Positions 6,541 to 15,020 of a stretch of DNA of 49,676 bases are shown here, one piece after another. Numbering within the stretch: the first letter of the stretch is position 1; each line of letters starts with the position of its first letter. The stretch spans positions 1-49,676 of the forward strand of contig JAGOKK010000006.1 of NCBI GenBank assembly GCA_017994635.1, given 5' to 3'. Position numbers and translations under genes: made by a program. Source of the stretch: Candidatus Cloacimonadota bacterium (GTDB taxonomy: Bacteria > Cloacimonadota > Cloacimonadia > Cloacimonadales > Cloacimonadaceae). The notes beneath the pieces are model-generated. The model ran no database searches, had not been told where the DNA came from, and worked only from the letters and a program-made list of their open reading frames with translations.

Positions 6541-8922
6541 ATGAAGAAAATATTACTGATTATCCTGGCAACCCTAAGTCTCTCGCTCCTGGCGGCTGTG
6601 AACGCCATCCACGTGATGCCGAGTACTTATCTGCCGGGTGTCGATCTGGAGATGATGGTGGAAGTAACGCAGGGCAATGATGATATCAGTGCGGTAAAGA
6701 TGCAGTACCGGGTGTCTGGTGATAGCAAGTGGCTGGAAACCGACATGCGGCAGGATGAACCCGGCTTTTGGCGCGCTTCCATACCCCGCAGTTATTACAG
6801 TACCTCCGAAGTGGAGTATCGCTTCCAGTTTGAGCTACTAAGTGGTGTAAAGGAATATCTGCCAGATGAAAACTCACTGGATCAAGCTTATGCCATCGGC
6901 CCCATCGGAATGCAGGGCACTCAGGGTACGCACAGCGATGCTTTCGTTCTGCTCAGCGACGATAGCAGCATCAGCAGCGATGATGATTATCTCCTGGCCG
7001 TTAGTTACATAGCCATAGCAGATGAATTGGATCCCAATACTCTGCAAATCTTCGTGGATGACAGGGACGTTACCAAACTAGCAGAGAAAAGTGGCTCTAC
7101 CCTGGTGTACCGTGAAGAGAAGCCCCGGGAGGGGATCAAGAAAGCTCTCGTAAAGGCTGTGGTAAACGGCAAAGAGCTATATTCTGATACCTGGATTACC
7201 CAGGTAGTACCTGGTGAGGGTGGGTCCAAGTTGCCCATCAGTTTCAGGGGCTCTGTGAATATGTCTGCCAATTCCTATTCCACTTCCGACAAGGACGTGT
7301 CTTTTGGAAATACTCTCAGTGATTTCGCAGCCTGGACCGATCTATATGCCCAATACGGCATCCTGGATCTCAGCACAAATGTTTACGTTTCCAGCCTCGA
7401 AAAGACTAATGCCCAACCCGTGAATCGCTATACATTCGGGGTAGAGCTGCCCTTTATGGAAGCTTATTTGGGTGATTCATCTCCCCAGCTATCTGAATAT
7501 ACCATGAATGGTAAAAACATCCGCGGTATCTATTCCTCCATTGGCACTCGTTCTCTGAAGCTGTATCTCGCCCATGGTGAATCTGTTCGCATGACCAAAA
7601 ATGATGGCGATGGTAGCACTTCCAAAACGGGAACTTTCAAGCAGGAGGCCGCGGCAGTGCGTCTGGTGATGGGCAATGAGCAGGGATTTTCCCTGGGTCT
7701 TACCGGAACCAGGCATCGTGATGTACGCAGTTCTTTGGATTCCGAGTATTATGAATACATCAACCCCACTACCAACCTAAAAGAGTACAGCACGAAGGCT
7801 CAGGATAACGGTGTGGTAGCCGTGGATGCCAAGCTGAATGTGCCCGATCAGCATGTGTTGATGGGAGCCGAAGTGGCAGCTAGTTTGTTAAACAAGAACA
7901 CCCTGCCCGGTGCCATGTCTGAGGAAGACTTGCAGGAATACAGTGAGGATATCGATGTGAACCCTCAGGATGTTTCAGATTGGTTTATCATCAACCAGAA
8001 TATCGAGCCCTTTGGCCTTGATAAATCAAACATCGCATGGAAGGTTTATCTGCGTGCCTACATGATGAACAATATGATCACAGTGGATTATCAGGAAGTG
8101 GGCAGTTCCTTCACCGCTCTGGGAACTCATGCTCCACTCAGTGATTCCAGGATTGTCACTGTGACCGATCAGTTCAATCTAGGCAGAGCATTTCTGCTCA
8201 CGGGTTCCTACAGCCAGACTGTTGACAATCTGATGGAACATAGCACTGAAACTAACACCTACAGCAATCTGCAGGCACAGGCTATCCTGCGTTTGTCCAA
8301 GATGCCGTATCTGAAGGCTTCCCTCTTGCTAAACAACTCCGAGAATGAAGCCAATACTGAGATCGACAGCCTCGATTTCACGCCATATACTGGGGATAAT
8401 CAACAGCTGAGCTTCGGTATTGGTTATAACTTCATCCAGATCCCCTACGTACCGACACAGCTTGATCTCAGCTACCGCATGGGTGAAGACAGCAGGGAGA
8501 TCGGCAGCCCGGATGTCAGAGCCACTACCCTGGTCAGTGATAATGGCAATAGCGGCATCAATTTCAGCATGAGCAACCGTTTCCTGCCCATTCCGCTCAA
8601 GACATATCTGGCCTATTCCACCAGTTCAAACGAGAACAAGCTCCTGGATACTGAAACCCAGAATAGCAGAATCTACATGAAGGCCGAATACTCCCTGTTC
8701 AGCGACATTCTGAAGCCATATCTCGCCTTCAGCAATACCTCGCTTTCTGGAGATCAGGATGAGTCCTCCTACAGCATTACATCGCTTGGCCTCACAGCTT
8801 ATCCCATGCGCAATCTGAGTGTAAATACCGATCTCGCCTTAAAAAAGGTGAGTAACAAGGATAATAGCGCCGCCGAATACGACACTACCACCTGGCGCCT
8901 ATTGGTCAGCCAGAGATTCTAG
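6541..8922 (+). CDS. Large outer-membrane beta-barrel protein
   Basis: A 793-residue exported protein. The start is the ATG giving MKKILLIILATLSLSLLAA, a good signal peptide, preceded by GGGGGA at eight bases; an upstream in-frame ATG at 6523 would add six residues and spoil the signal. Residues 20-110 look like an immunoglobulin-like domain (MQYRVSGDSKWLETDM, FWRASIPRSYYS). A second small domain follows at about 140-225. From about 240 to the end the sequence alternates polar and hydrophobic residues in many short strands, as in outer-membrane barrels, and it ends in a terminal Phe (LLVSQRF), the signal used by the BAM complex. No TonB box or plug domain is seen. It sits between the FecR gene and the CHASE2 cyclase and could be the surface part of that sensory set. 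Confidence 0.72.
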   Translation: MKKILLIILATLSLSLLAAVNAIHVMPSTYLPGVDLEMMVEVTQGNDDISAVKMQYRVSGDSKWLETDMRQDEPGFWRASIPRSYYSTSEVEYRFQFELLSGVKEYLPDENSLDQAYAIGPIGMQGTQGTHSDAFVLLSDDSSISSDDDYLLAVSYIAIADELDPNTLQIFVDDRDVTKLAEKSGSTLVYREEKPREGIKKALVKAVVNGKELYSDTWITQVVPGEGGSKLPISFRGSVNMSANSYSTSDKDVSFGNTLSDFAAWTDLYAQYGILDLSTNVYVSSLEKTNAQPVNRYTFGVELPFMEAYLGDSSPQLSEYTMNGKNIRGIYSSIGTRSLKLYLAHGESVRMTKNDGDGSTSKTGTFKQEAAAVRLVMGNEQGFSLGLTGTRHRDVRSSLDSEYYEYINPTTNLKEYSTKAQDNGVVAVDAKLNVPDQHVLMGAEVAASLLNKNTLPGAMSEEDLQEYSEDIDVNPQDVSDWFIINQNIEPFGLDKSNIAWKVYLRAYMMNNMITVDYQEVGSSFTALGTHAPLSDSRIVTVTDQFNLGRAFLLTGSYSQTVDNLMEHSTETNTYSNLQAQAILRLSKMPYLKASLLLNNSENEANTEIDSLDFTPYTGDNQQLSFGIGYNFIQIPYVPTQLDLSYRMGEDSREIGSPDVRATTLVSDNGNSGINFSMSNRFLPIPLKTYLAYSTSSNENKLLDTETQNSRIYMKAEYSLFSDILKPYLAFSNTSLSGDQDESSYSITSLGLTAYPMRNLSVNTDLALKKVSNKDNSAAEYDTTTWRLLVSQRF

Positions 8923-8960
8923 CTAAAGTCTGCCCCCGGCTGCGACCAACAATTAGTATG

Positions 8961-8986
8961 CCGTGCAGCAGCCAAATGCTGCACGG
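8961..8986 (+). terminator. Strong hairpin between barrel gene and cyclase
   Basis: A perfect 10-bp stem (CCGTGCAGCA/TGCTGCACGG) with a 6-base loop lies 38 bases after the barrel gene stop and 23 before the cyclase start. It is followed by CTCATTTACT, so there is no good U tract. It may act as a transcript-stabilising or partially terminating element that sets lower expression of the cyclase. Confidence 0.55.
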
Positions 8987-9008
8987 CTCATTTACTTCGG
9001 AGTAGATT

Positions 9009-10865
9009 ATGCGAGCTTTACGCCCTTACCTTTGGCCCATACTCATATTGCTAATCGTGCGAATCCTATTCCTCTTTCCTTTTTTCCACGCATTGGATTA
9101 CAAGGCACAGGATAGTTTGTTTCGCTTGCGGGGAGCGCAAGAGATCAGCAACGACATAGTGATTATCACTATCGATGATGCTACCGATAGTGCTCTGGAT
9201 ACCCGCTGGCCCTATCCCCGAGAGTACCATGCGAAACTGATCGAGAATCTTTTTAAACTGGGCGTGAAGCAAGTGATCTTCGACGTCGCCTTTACCGAGT
9301 CTGCCATCGCCGAAAGTGACGCTCTGCTGGCCGATACCGCTTTCTACTATCAGAATACCATCTTCGCCGGAAAAGTGATCCCAGCCCCAAGCAAGGGAGA
9401 GCCGTCCCGGGTGCAGACCCCGATCAAACCCATTCGAGATCGCGATCTGAGCTGGGGCATTGTAAATATTTCCCCAGATACCGATAACGTGATCCGTAGC
9501 TATTCACTGTTTGAAATGCATGATGATAGCCCCTATTACAGCATCGGCGTGGCCGCATTGGGCAATTCACGCATCTATCAGCCAGAATGGAGCAAACACA
9601 TCGGCAGAGTGGGGGGTAAACTCTCGGTGGCTGGCAATTTGATCCCTATCACTGCAGCAAATCGTGCTTTGATCAATTATTTCGGCCCCGCTGGCTATTT
9701 TCCCTTTGTTTCCTATGCCAGCGTCCTGGACGATTCCACTACGGCTATGCCTGGCTATTATGGCGAGGAACTGGACGAGTACTATGAACTGGAAGAATAC
9801 GGTTTGTTGCAGGGCAAGACGGTGCTCATCGGAGCCACGATGGACGAATTGCACGATAAGTTTCCTACGCCCTTTGGCGGCGAATGGACTCCGGGGGTGG
9901 AGATTCATGCCAATTTCATGGAAATGGTGATGCAGGGAAACTATCTAAGAGCATTCCCAGCCTGGTACTATCTTGGCTTTGAACTGCTGCTCTTGCTGGG
10001 CTTCTGGTTAGTTTTCCGGCATGTCCGTCCGCAGCTATCGGCCGTTATCCTGGTTCTTTTGATCGTGGGTCAGTATGCTGCTGCGTTCATTCTTTTCAAA
10101 TACCATAGCCTGCTGATTCCAATAGTGCAGACAGCTTTTGCCTATGTGCTTCTGTATGTACTCAGCCTGGTGTTGCATTATCTGGCGTCGCTCAAGGAAA
10201 AGAAATTTATCCGCAATACTTTCCAGCAGTATATGGCTCCGGAACTGGTGAATGAACTGCTGAAAAATCCCGGTAAGCTTAGCTATGGCGGAACCTATCA
10301 GGAGATTTCTGTGTTGTTTTCAGACATTCGTTCTTTCACCACCTATTCTGAGGGGCACTCGCCAGCAGAAACGGTAAACATTCTCAAAGAATATCTTACG
10401 GCGATGGTGGATGTGATCATCAAAAACAATGGCACTCTAGATAAGTTTGTCGGCGACGAGATCATGGCTCTTTATGGCAGCCCTTTGCCTTTGGAAAACC
10501 ACGCCCTTCACGCCTGTAAAACCGCTCTGGAGATGCGTGAACGGTTAGGCGTACTTCAAGAGAAATGGCGCAAGGATGGCAAGGAAGGTTTTGAGATCGG
10601 CATTGGGGTAAACACTGGCGGAGCCATCGTGGGTAACCTCGGTAGTGAGCAGATATTTGATTACACAGCCATTGGCGATACTATCAATCTGGGCGCACGT
10701 CTGGAAGGCATCAACAAGGAGTATGACACTGCCAAACACATCATCATCAGCGAGTTTACTTACGCCCAGGTAAAAGACTACGTTCAGGTGCGCTATCTGG
10801 ATGAGGTGAAAGTAAAAGGCAAGAATCTGGCTGTCAAGATCTATGAGCTACAGGGTTTGAAATAG
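9009..10865 (+). CDS. CHASE2-domain class III adenylate cyclase
   Basis: A 618-residue membrane cyclase. An N-terminal membrane helix (about 7-27) is followed by an extracytoplasmic CHASE2 sensor (about 30-315; DIVIITIDDATD, FDVAFTE, LIGATMDE and TPGVEIHANFM are typical), then three membrane helices (about 320-392) and a C-terminal class III cyclase domain (about 428-610). The two metal-binding aspartates are Asp439 (FSDIRSF) and Asp483 (FVGDEIMALYG). The adenine-selecting pair is Lys479 and Thr553 (DYTAIGDTIN). Asn560 and Arg564 complete the active site. All catalytic residues are present, so active cAMP synthesis is expected. The preceding genes encode FecR and barrel proteins, which could feed a periplasmic signal to CHASE2. 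No cAMP receptor gene is in the window. Confidence 0.93.
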   Translation: MRALRPYLWPILILLIVRILFLFPFFHALDYKAQDSLFRLRGAQEISNDIVIITIDDATDSALDTRWPYPREYHAKLIENLFKLGVKQVIFDVAFTESAIAESDALLADTAFYYQNTIFAGKVIPAPSKGEPSRVQTPIKPIRDRDLSWGIVNISPDTDNVIRSYSLFEMHDDSPYYSIGVAALGNSRIYQPEWSKHIGRVGGKLSVAGNLIPITAANRALINYFGPAGYFPFVSYASVLDDSTTAMPGYYGEELDEYYELEEYGLLQGKTVLIGATMDELHDKFPTPFGGEWTPGVEIHANFMEMVMQGNYLRAFPAWYYLGFELLLLLGFWLVFRHVRPQLSAVILVLLIVGQYAAAFILFKYHSLLIPIVQTAFAYVLLYVLSLVLHYLASLKEKKFIRNTFQQYMAPELVNELLKNPGKLSYGGTYQEISVLFSDIRSFTTYSEGHSPAETVNILKEYLTAMVDVIIKNNGTLDKFVGDEIMALYGSPLPLENHALHACKTALEMRERLGVLQEKWRKDGKEGFEIGIGVNTGGAIVGNLGSEQIFDYTAIGDTINLGARLEGINKEYDTAKHIIISEFTYAQVKDYVQVRYLDEVKVKGKNLAVKIYELQGLK

Positions 10866-10886
10866 CTACCAGTACCGATCTTTTTC

Positions 10887-11573
10887 TCAGCTTTGGGTGA
10901 TCGGATCCAGGAGATGCAGAATGTGGCTGTTGTCCCTGAGCCAGGCATAGTGAATCCGGTAATCCGGGACGATCATTTCCACGCTCTTCCAAAATGCCTT
11001 AGAGTGATTAGGATGCAGGCTGTGGCAGTATTCATGTACGATCACGTAGTCGATCACCTCCGGGGGCGCCATGATCAGCGCGCAATTCAGAGATAATGAC
11101 ATCCGGGATGAATACGAGCCCCACCGCCGTTTATTCCATCGTGTGCTGACCTTTACTTTTATAAAGTGGTGTTGGACAGCGAGTTCATGACAGCGTTTGA
11201 TCAGGTATTTGGCCCTTTCCTGATAAAAGTCCTTCATCACGATGTCCAACTGATTGACGTAATCCTTGTTGATGTAAAGCGTGGACATGGCTAGACGCCA
11301 GAGATAGGGACAGTTTTCCATGTACTGTAGCGTGATGGGCTTGCCCATCAAGGGAATGCTGGAACCCTCAGTAAAGCTGTGTTGCCGATGATTTCTTCGG
11401 TAGTTGTCCAGTAAAGCCTGGATGCGATCATCGCGTTTCTGGAGGAGCTGAAAAATGTAATCATCAGTGGTTCCCAAGGGAGCCCGTACTTGGATGATCT
11501 CGTTTGCCAAAATCCTGATCAGGATACTCTTGCGGTTTGTGCGGACAATCGTTACTTTCTCAGGATTCATCAT
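10887..11573 (-). CDS. YgjP-like (DUF45) zinc metallopeptidase
   Basis: A 228-residue protein of the YgjP/DUF45 family. The zinc site is visible: HEYCH at 180-184 (HExxH form) followed by HPNHSKAFW, where His190 is the likely third ligand. The upstream RWNKRRWGSYSS stretch is also typical of the family. Members are soluble gluzincin-like proteins, some fused to nucleases, and the physiological substrate is not established. Length is normal (about 230). The start overlaps the end of the ArsC-like gene by 14 bases, so the pair is probably one transcription unit and translationally coupled, since no ribosome-binding site is seen. Confidence 0.88.
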   Translation of the reverse strand: MMNPEKVTIVRTNRKSILIRILANEIIQVRAPLGTTDDYIFQLLQKRDDRIQALLDNYRRNHRQHSFTEGSSIPLMGKPITLQYMENCPYLWRLAMSTLYINKDYVNQLDIVMKDFYQERAKYLIKRCHELAVQHHFIKVKVSTRWNKRRWGSYSSRMSLSLNCALIMAPPEVIDYVIVHEYCHSLHPNHSKAFWKSVEMIVPDYRIHYAWLRDNSHILHLLDPITQS

Positions 11574-11985
11574 CTATGTTCAGGAGAGGTAAAAGCTGCT
11601 CGATGATTGCGCTCCGCACTTCGCGAAAGCCCTTCATTGCTTCCTGCAAATTGTCGGCCTGGTAGTTCACAGGGTCAGGAAGGCTAAGATGAAGTTGCTT
11701 TACTGGCTTGTAAAAGGTCGGGCATCTCCTGGACGCGTAGTTACAGACTGTGATGATCAAGTCGAGGTCTTCGCGATGCCAATACTCTGAGATTGATTCG
11801 CTTTTCAGGTAGCCAGTCTCGATTCCCATTTCCTGTAAAGCTTTTAGAGCATAGGGATGCGGGTGCGAGGGATGGGTCCCCGCAGAATAGGCTATCCAGG
11901 TATCCTTTAGATAGTGGTTTATCAAGCCTTCAGCCATGATGCTGCGGCAGGAATTTCCTGTGCAAATTACCAGTACTTTCTTCAT
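11560..11985 (-). CDS. Thioredoxin-coupled ArsC-type arsenate reductase / LMW phosphatase family
   Basis: A 141-residue low-molecular-weight phosphatase-fold protein. The phosphate loop is CTGNSCRS (Cys8, Arg14; CX5R). Unlike plain tyrosine phosphatases it also has Cys81 and Cys88 (VCNYASRRCP), matching the Cys10/Cys82/Cys89 relay of Staphylococcus aureus ArsC that passes the disulfide to thioredoxin. The general-acid region is reduced to LPDP (104-105). These residues favour arsenate reductase over tyrosine phosphatase. No arsR, arsB or acr3 gene is adjacent; its partner is the metallopeptidase gene. The ATG at 11985 is chosen because it puts the P-loop at the usual distance; an in-frame ATG four codons upstream is possible. 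Confidence 0.82.
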   Translation of the reverse strand: MKKVLVICTGNSCRSIMAEGLINHYLKDTWIAYSAGTHPSHPHPYALKALQEMGIETGYLKSESISEYWHREDLDLIITVCNYASRRCPTFYKPVKQLHLSLPDPVNYQADNLQEAMKGFREVRSAIIEQLLPLLNIDDES

Positions 11986-11999
11986 ATTTTGTCCCATTA

Positions 12000-12463
12000 G
12001 GTGTTTGTTACCACTTCTCCTGCACGATGGGATGAGTCAAGCGGGAAATGGTGGCATTTCAAATGCCAAAAGGCGAGATCATTCAGGAGTGGTTAGCAGT
12101 ATCATCATGTTCGTCTTCTCTTTTCCCATCCGGGTTACCAGTGACTTGCTTCATTCACAAAGACCATAGATCTCCTTTTGGATAGAATTTATTATTTATG
12201 TGACCTCAGTTGTACTTTGCAGGGATAGGCGGGCTGATAAAACTCGATGGCTTTTTGGGATAAAGCTGTATCGACTCACCGATATTTCCTCGACTTCGTG
12301 CCCCCTGGTGGCCTGGATGCCACTTGAACTCCACTTGAACTCATCCTGAATCCAGTTCGGGTGGGATTCAAGTGGGTTTCGTGAAGAGATCAGGCCAGCA
12401 GGGGGACACAATGCATGGTGAGTGCTCAAGAGCCTGGATGGCGGGATCCTACCCGCCCAGACG
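12000..12463. other. Long intergenic gap with palindromes, no credible gene
   Basis: About 500 bases between the ArsC-like gene and argF. Reading frames here are short and do not resemble proteins. It holds a small dyad at 12052-12068 (TGGCATT/AATGCCA), the repeat described at 12320-12376, and a GC-rich hairpin at 12440-12457 (GGCGGG/CCCGCC). The promoter of the arsC-type gene must lie near 12000-12100, but I see no clear consensus boxes. Confidence 0.6.
12320..12376 (-). repeat. Dispersed intergenic palindromic repeat, copy 1
   Basis: It begins with a perfect 11-base tandem duplication (CCACTTGAACT at 12320 and 12331). An inverted partner closes the element at 12368-12376 (TTCAAGTGG), giving an imperfect hairpin. 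Its reverse complement shares a 21-base core with one mismatch with the element at 49353-49373, and most positions on both sides also agree. Orientation is given relative to that second copy. Confidence 0.65.
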
Positions 12464-12491
12464 AAAAAAGAGGATCCGGAGATCCTCTTTT
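12464..12491 (-). terminator. Intrinsic terminator of argF
   Basis: An 11-bp perfect stem (AAAAGAGGATC/GATCCTCTTTT) with a 4-base loop starts 20 bases after the argF stop. On the minus strand it runs into six T residues. It is a textbook rho-independent terminator. Confidence 0.92.
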
Positions 12492-12511
12492 AGTAGAATA
12501 GCTATATCAGG

Positions 12512-13510
12512 TTATGCGCCTAACGTGGCGACCATCACAGCTTTAATGGTGTGCATTCTGTTTTCAGCTTCATCGAAGACCACAGAATTTGGGCCTTCAA
12601 ATACTTCATCGGTCACTTCCATCGCGGTAAGCCCAAACTTCTCGTTGATGTCTTTTCCCACTCTGGTCTTGAGATCGTGGAAAGCGGGCAGGCAGTGCAT
12701 AAAGAGCGTGCTTCTACCAGTCTTCTTCATCATTTCGGAGTTCACTTGGTAGGGTTTGAGCAATTTGATGCGCTTTTCCCAAACGCTATCCGGTTCGCCC
12801 ATTGAAACCCAAACGTCGGTGTAAATCACATCAGCGTCTTTTACGCCCTTGGCGATATCGTCGGTAATGGTGATTTTCGCTCCGGTTTCTTTGGCTACTT
12901 CTTTGCACTTGTCCAGCAGCTTCTTTTCAGGGAAGAGGGATTTGGGGCTGACAATGCGGAAATCCATTCCGGTCTTGGCAGCGCCGATCATCAGGGCATT
13001 GGCAACATTGTTACGTCCGTCGCCAGCATAGACGAAGGTCATTTCGCTGCAGGGTTTGTTCAGGTGTTCCATCGCGGTAAGGAAATCTGCGAGTACCTGA
13101 GTGGGATGATCTTGATCGGTGAGGCCGTTCCATACGGGGACACCTGCGTACTTTGCCAGTTCTTCCACGATCTCCTGACCATAACCGCGGTATTCGATAC
13201 CATCATACATTCTGCCCAATACTCTGGCGGTATCGGCGATGGATTCTTTTTTACCCATTTGACTGCCGGTGGGGCCGAGGTAAGTGACGTGAGCACCCTG
13301 GTCGAGGGCGGCAACTTCGAATGCGCAACGCGTACGTGTGCTATCCTTCTCAAAGATCAAGGCGATATTCTTGCCTTTCAGCTTCTGCTGTTCGGTGCCG
13401 GCATATTTTGCGCGCTTCAGTTCCTGAGCGAGTTCTAAAAGGAATTTCACTTCTTGAGGAGTAAAATCCATCAGAGTGAGGAAGTGACGGTTTCTTAAAT
13501 TAAAAGCCAT
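12512..13510 (-). CDS. argF: Ornithine carbamoyltransferase
   Basis: A 332-residue transcarbamylase that transfers the carbamoyl group between carbamoyl phosphate and ornithine/citrulline. It has the carbamoyl-phosphate loop STRTR at 57-61, the DHPTQ motif at about 134-138, the ornithine-binding SMG segment in VWVSMGE and the catalytic HCLPA at 272-276. These mark it as an ornithine enzyme and not an aspartate enzyme. GGAG precedes the ATG. It stands alone, with its own terminator and no arginine deiminase, carbamate kinase or other arg genes nearby. It could therefore serve biosynthesis (argF) or arginine breakdown (arcB); in an amino-acid fermenter the catabolic role is plausible. The symbol is given for the family, not the direction. 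Confidence 0.95.
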   Translation of the reverse strand: MAFNLRNRHFLTLMDFTPQEVKFLLELAQELKRAKYAGTEQQKLKGKNIALIFEKDSTRTRCAFEVAALDQGAHVTYLGPTGSQMGKKESIADTARVLGRMYDGIEYRGYGQEIVEELAKYAGVPVWNGLTDQDHPTQVLADFLTAMEHLNKPCSEMTFVYAGDGRNNVANALMIGAAKTGMDFRIVSPKSLFPEKKLLDKCKEVAKETGAKITITDDIAKGVKDADVIYTDVWVSMGEPDSVWEKRIKLLKPYQVNSEMMKKTGRSTLFMHCLPAFHDLKTRVGKDINEKFGLTAMEVTDEVFEGPNSVVFDEAENRMHTIKAVMVATLGA

Positions 13511-13773
13511 GGTAAGCTCCTTGTACGTTATTTTTCACTTGAGAGCCAATTTAAAAATGGTGGTATCTAAGGCAAGGATTTTCCTTGCATGATATCGGGC
13601 TTTCATTTCTGCTGCGCTCCAAGCCTCCTTGTGGTTGACAATGATACACTGGTGAATGAGCCCGATAAGGGATGGCAAATAGCAAGAAATAGTGCAGGAA
13701 TCGCCAAAAAAGCGCGTAATAGGGATACCTGCACAGTATGTATATATCAATAAAGTGTTTATAAAGAGGAAAA

Positions 13774-15018
13774 ATGAAACCCTACTTGACTCTTATCCTG
13801 TTGTTGCCAGTGTTTTTAACCGCTGGTGAATACACCTTGGACCAGATGATCGAACATGGTTTACAAAATAGCTACCAGGTTCAAAAAAATGAACTCAGTT
13901 CTGAGCTGTCGGAAAGCACACTAAACAGTGCCAAGTGGAATCTGATCCCAGATGCCAGCCTCAATGCCGGCATCAGCCAGGATCTTGATCCTGTAGGCTC
14001 AGCCAGTGGAACCAGCAGCTCCGCCGGGTTTGGAATCAGCAAGAATATCTCGCTGAATGATCCTGCTTACTTTGCTTACAAAAATGCCAAACTCGATCGT
14101 GAAACGGCAGAGATCGGGCTGAACAAGGCTTATCAGGACTATGCCTATGAAGTGTTTCAGGCATACCTGGAGACCCTTTCCGCATCGAAACGGAAAGCAG
14201 CTCTGGAAGAAAACCTGGCAATTCAAACCAGAGTGTGGGAGCAAAGCAAAGTCTTGCAACAGCTTGGCAAAAGCACTCCCTTTGAAGTAAAACAAGCTGA
14301 GATCGCTGTGATGAACTCCCGCATCAGCATTATGCAACTGGAAAATACCATCGCCAATAGCCGCTCCAATCTCTTTGCCCAGGTACAAATGACCGATGAA
14401 GGATATCCTCTGAGAGAGCTGGAGGTGGATATCAGCAAGGATGTTCCTGCTTTCAGTACTGAACACATGGCGGAACTGAGACTCCTGGAACAAGAGGTAA
14501 AGCAGAGCGAGATCAGCTTGAAACAGAACACGCTGGATTTTTTCCCCAAGCTGAGTCTGGGCTACAATTTCTCGCGTAGTGTATCCGGCGCGGATTTTGA
14601 GTTTGATAAGTACAACACCAGCCACGGCCTGAACCTAAACGCGTCATACTCGTTGTGGAACTTCTTTACCAACGGCGAAACCAAGACGCGCGTCAAGATC
14701 AATCAGCAAATGCTGAATCTCAGCTACCTGGATGCTGTGGATAATAGCCGTAGAAGCTATGAGAATATGACCAAAGAACTGGAGTATCTCTTGCGCCTGG
14801 ACGAGCTTTACAGCGAAAGACTTACCCAATCTCGCGAACAGATCCGCATTGCTGAAGAACGTTATCGCCTGGGCATGATCCAATTGTTGGATCTGGATAA
14901 AACTAGAACGGATTACATCTCTTCTGATATCGAGTATCACACAAACCGTTATCAGATCATACAAAAGCAAGAAGCAGTGAATTACCTGCTGTCACATCAA
15001 ATCTTGGGAAAATGGTAA
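13774..15018 (+). CDS. TolC-family outer-membrane efflux protein
   Basis: A 414-residue protein with a signal peptide (MKPYLTLILLLPVFLTAG) and the two-fold repeated helical pattern of the TolC/OEP family: long heptad-rich helices (about 110-215 and 310-400) and strand pairs such as SLGYNFSR that cross the outer membrane. The family forms trimeric channels through the outer membrane and periplasm. It is the first gene of a four-gene operon with an adaptor, an ABC ATPase and a MacB-type permease, and its stop overlaps the region of the adaptor start. The length is slightly short for TolC (about 430-490) but normal for this lineage of channels. AGAGG precedes the ATG. Confidence 0.9.
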   Translation: MKPYLTLILLLPVFLTAGEYTLDQMIEHGLQNSYQVQKNELSSELSESTLNSAKWNLIPDASLNAGISQDLDPVGSASGTSSSAGFGISKNISLNDPAYFAYKNAKLDRETAEIGLNKAYQDYAYEVFQAYLETLSASKRKAALEENLAIQTRVWEQSKVLQQLGKSTPFEVKQAEIAVMNSRISIMQLENTIANSRSNLFAQVQMTDEGYPLRELEVDISKDVPAFSTEHMAELRLLEQEVKQSEISLKQNTLDFFPKLSLGYNFSRSVSGADFEFDKYNTSHGLNLNASYSLWNFFTNGETKTRVKINQQMLNLSYLDAVDNSRRSYENMTKELEYLLRLDELYSERLTQSREQIRIAEERYRLGMIQLLDLDKTRTDYISSDIEYHTNRYQIIQKQEAVNYLLSHQILGKW

Positions 15019-15020
15019 CA

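Noticed and set aside
12320-12376. Possible CRISPR array (tandem CCACTTGAACT units)
   Set aside because: Only two adjacent 11-base units without spacers, and no cas genes in the window.
12196-12429. Minus-strand frame of 77 codons
   Set aside because: It runs through the palindromic repeat at 12320-12376 and shows no start signal.
13535-13750. Minus-strand frame of 71 codons upstream of argF
   Set aside because: No ribosome-binding site and an unusual composition; the region is better read as promoter space between argF and the efflux operon.
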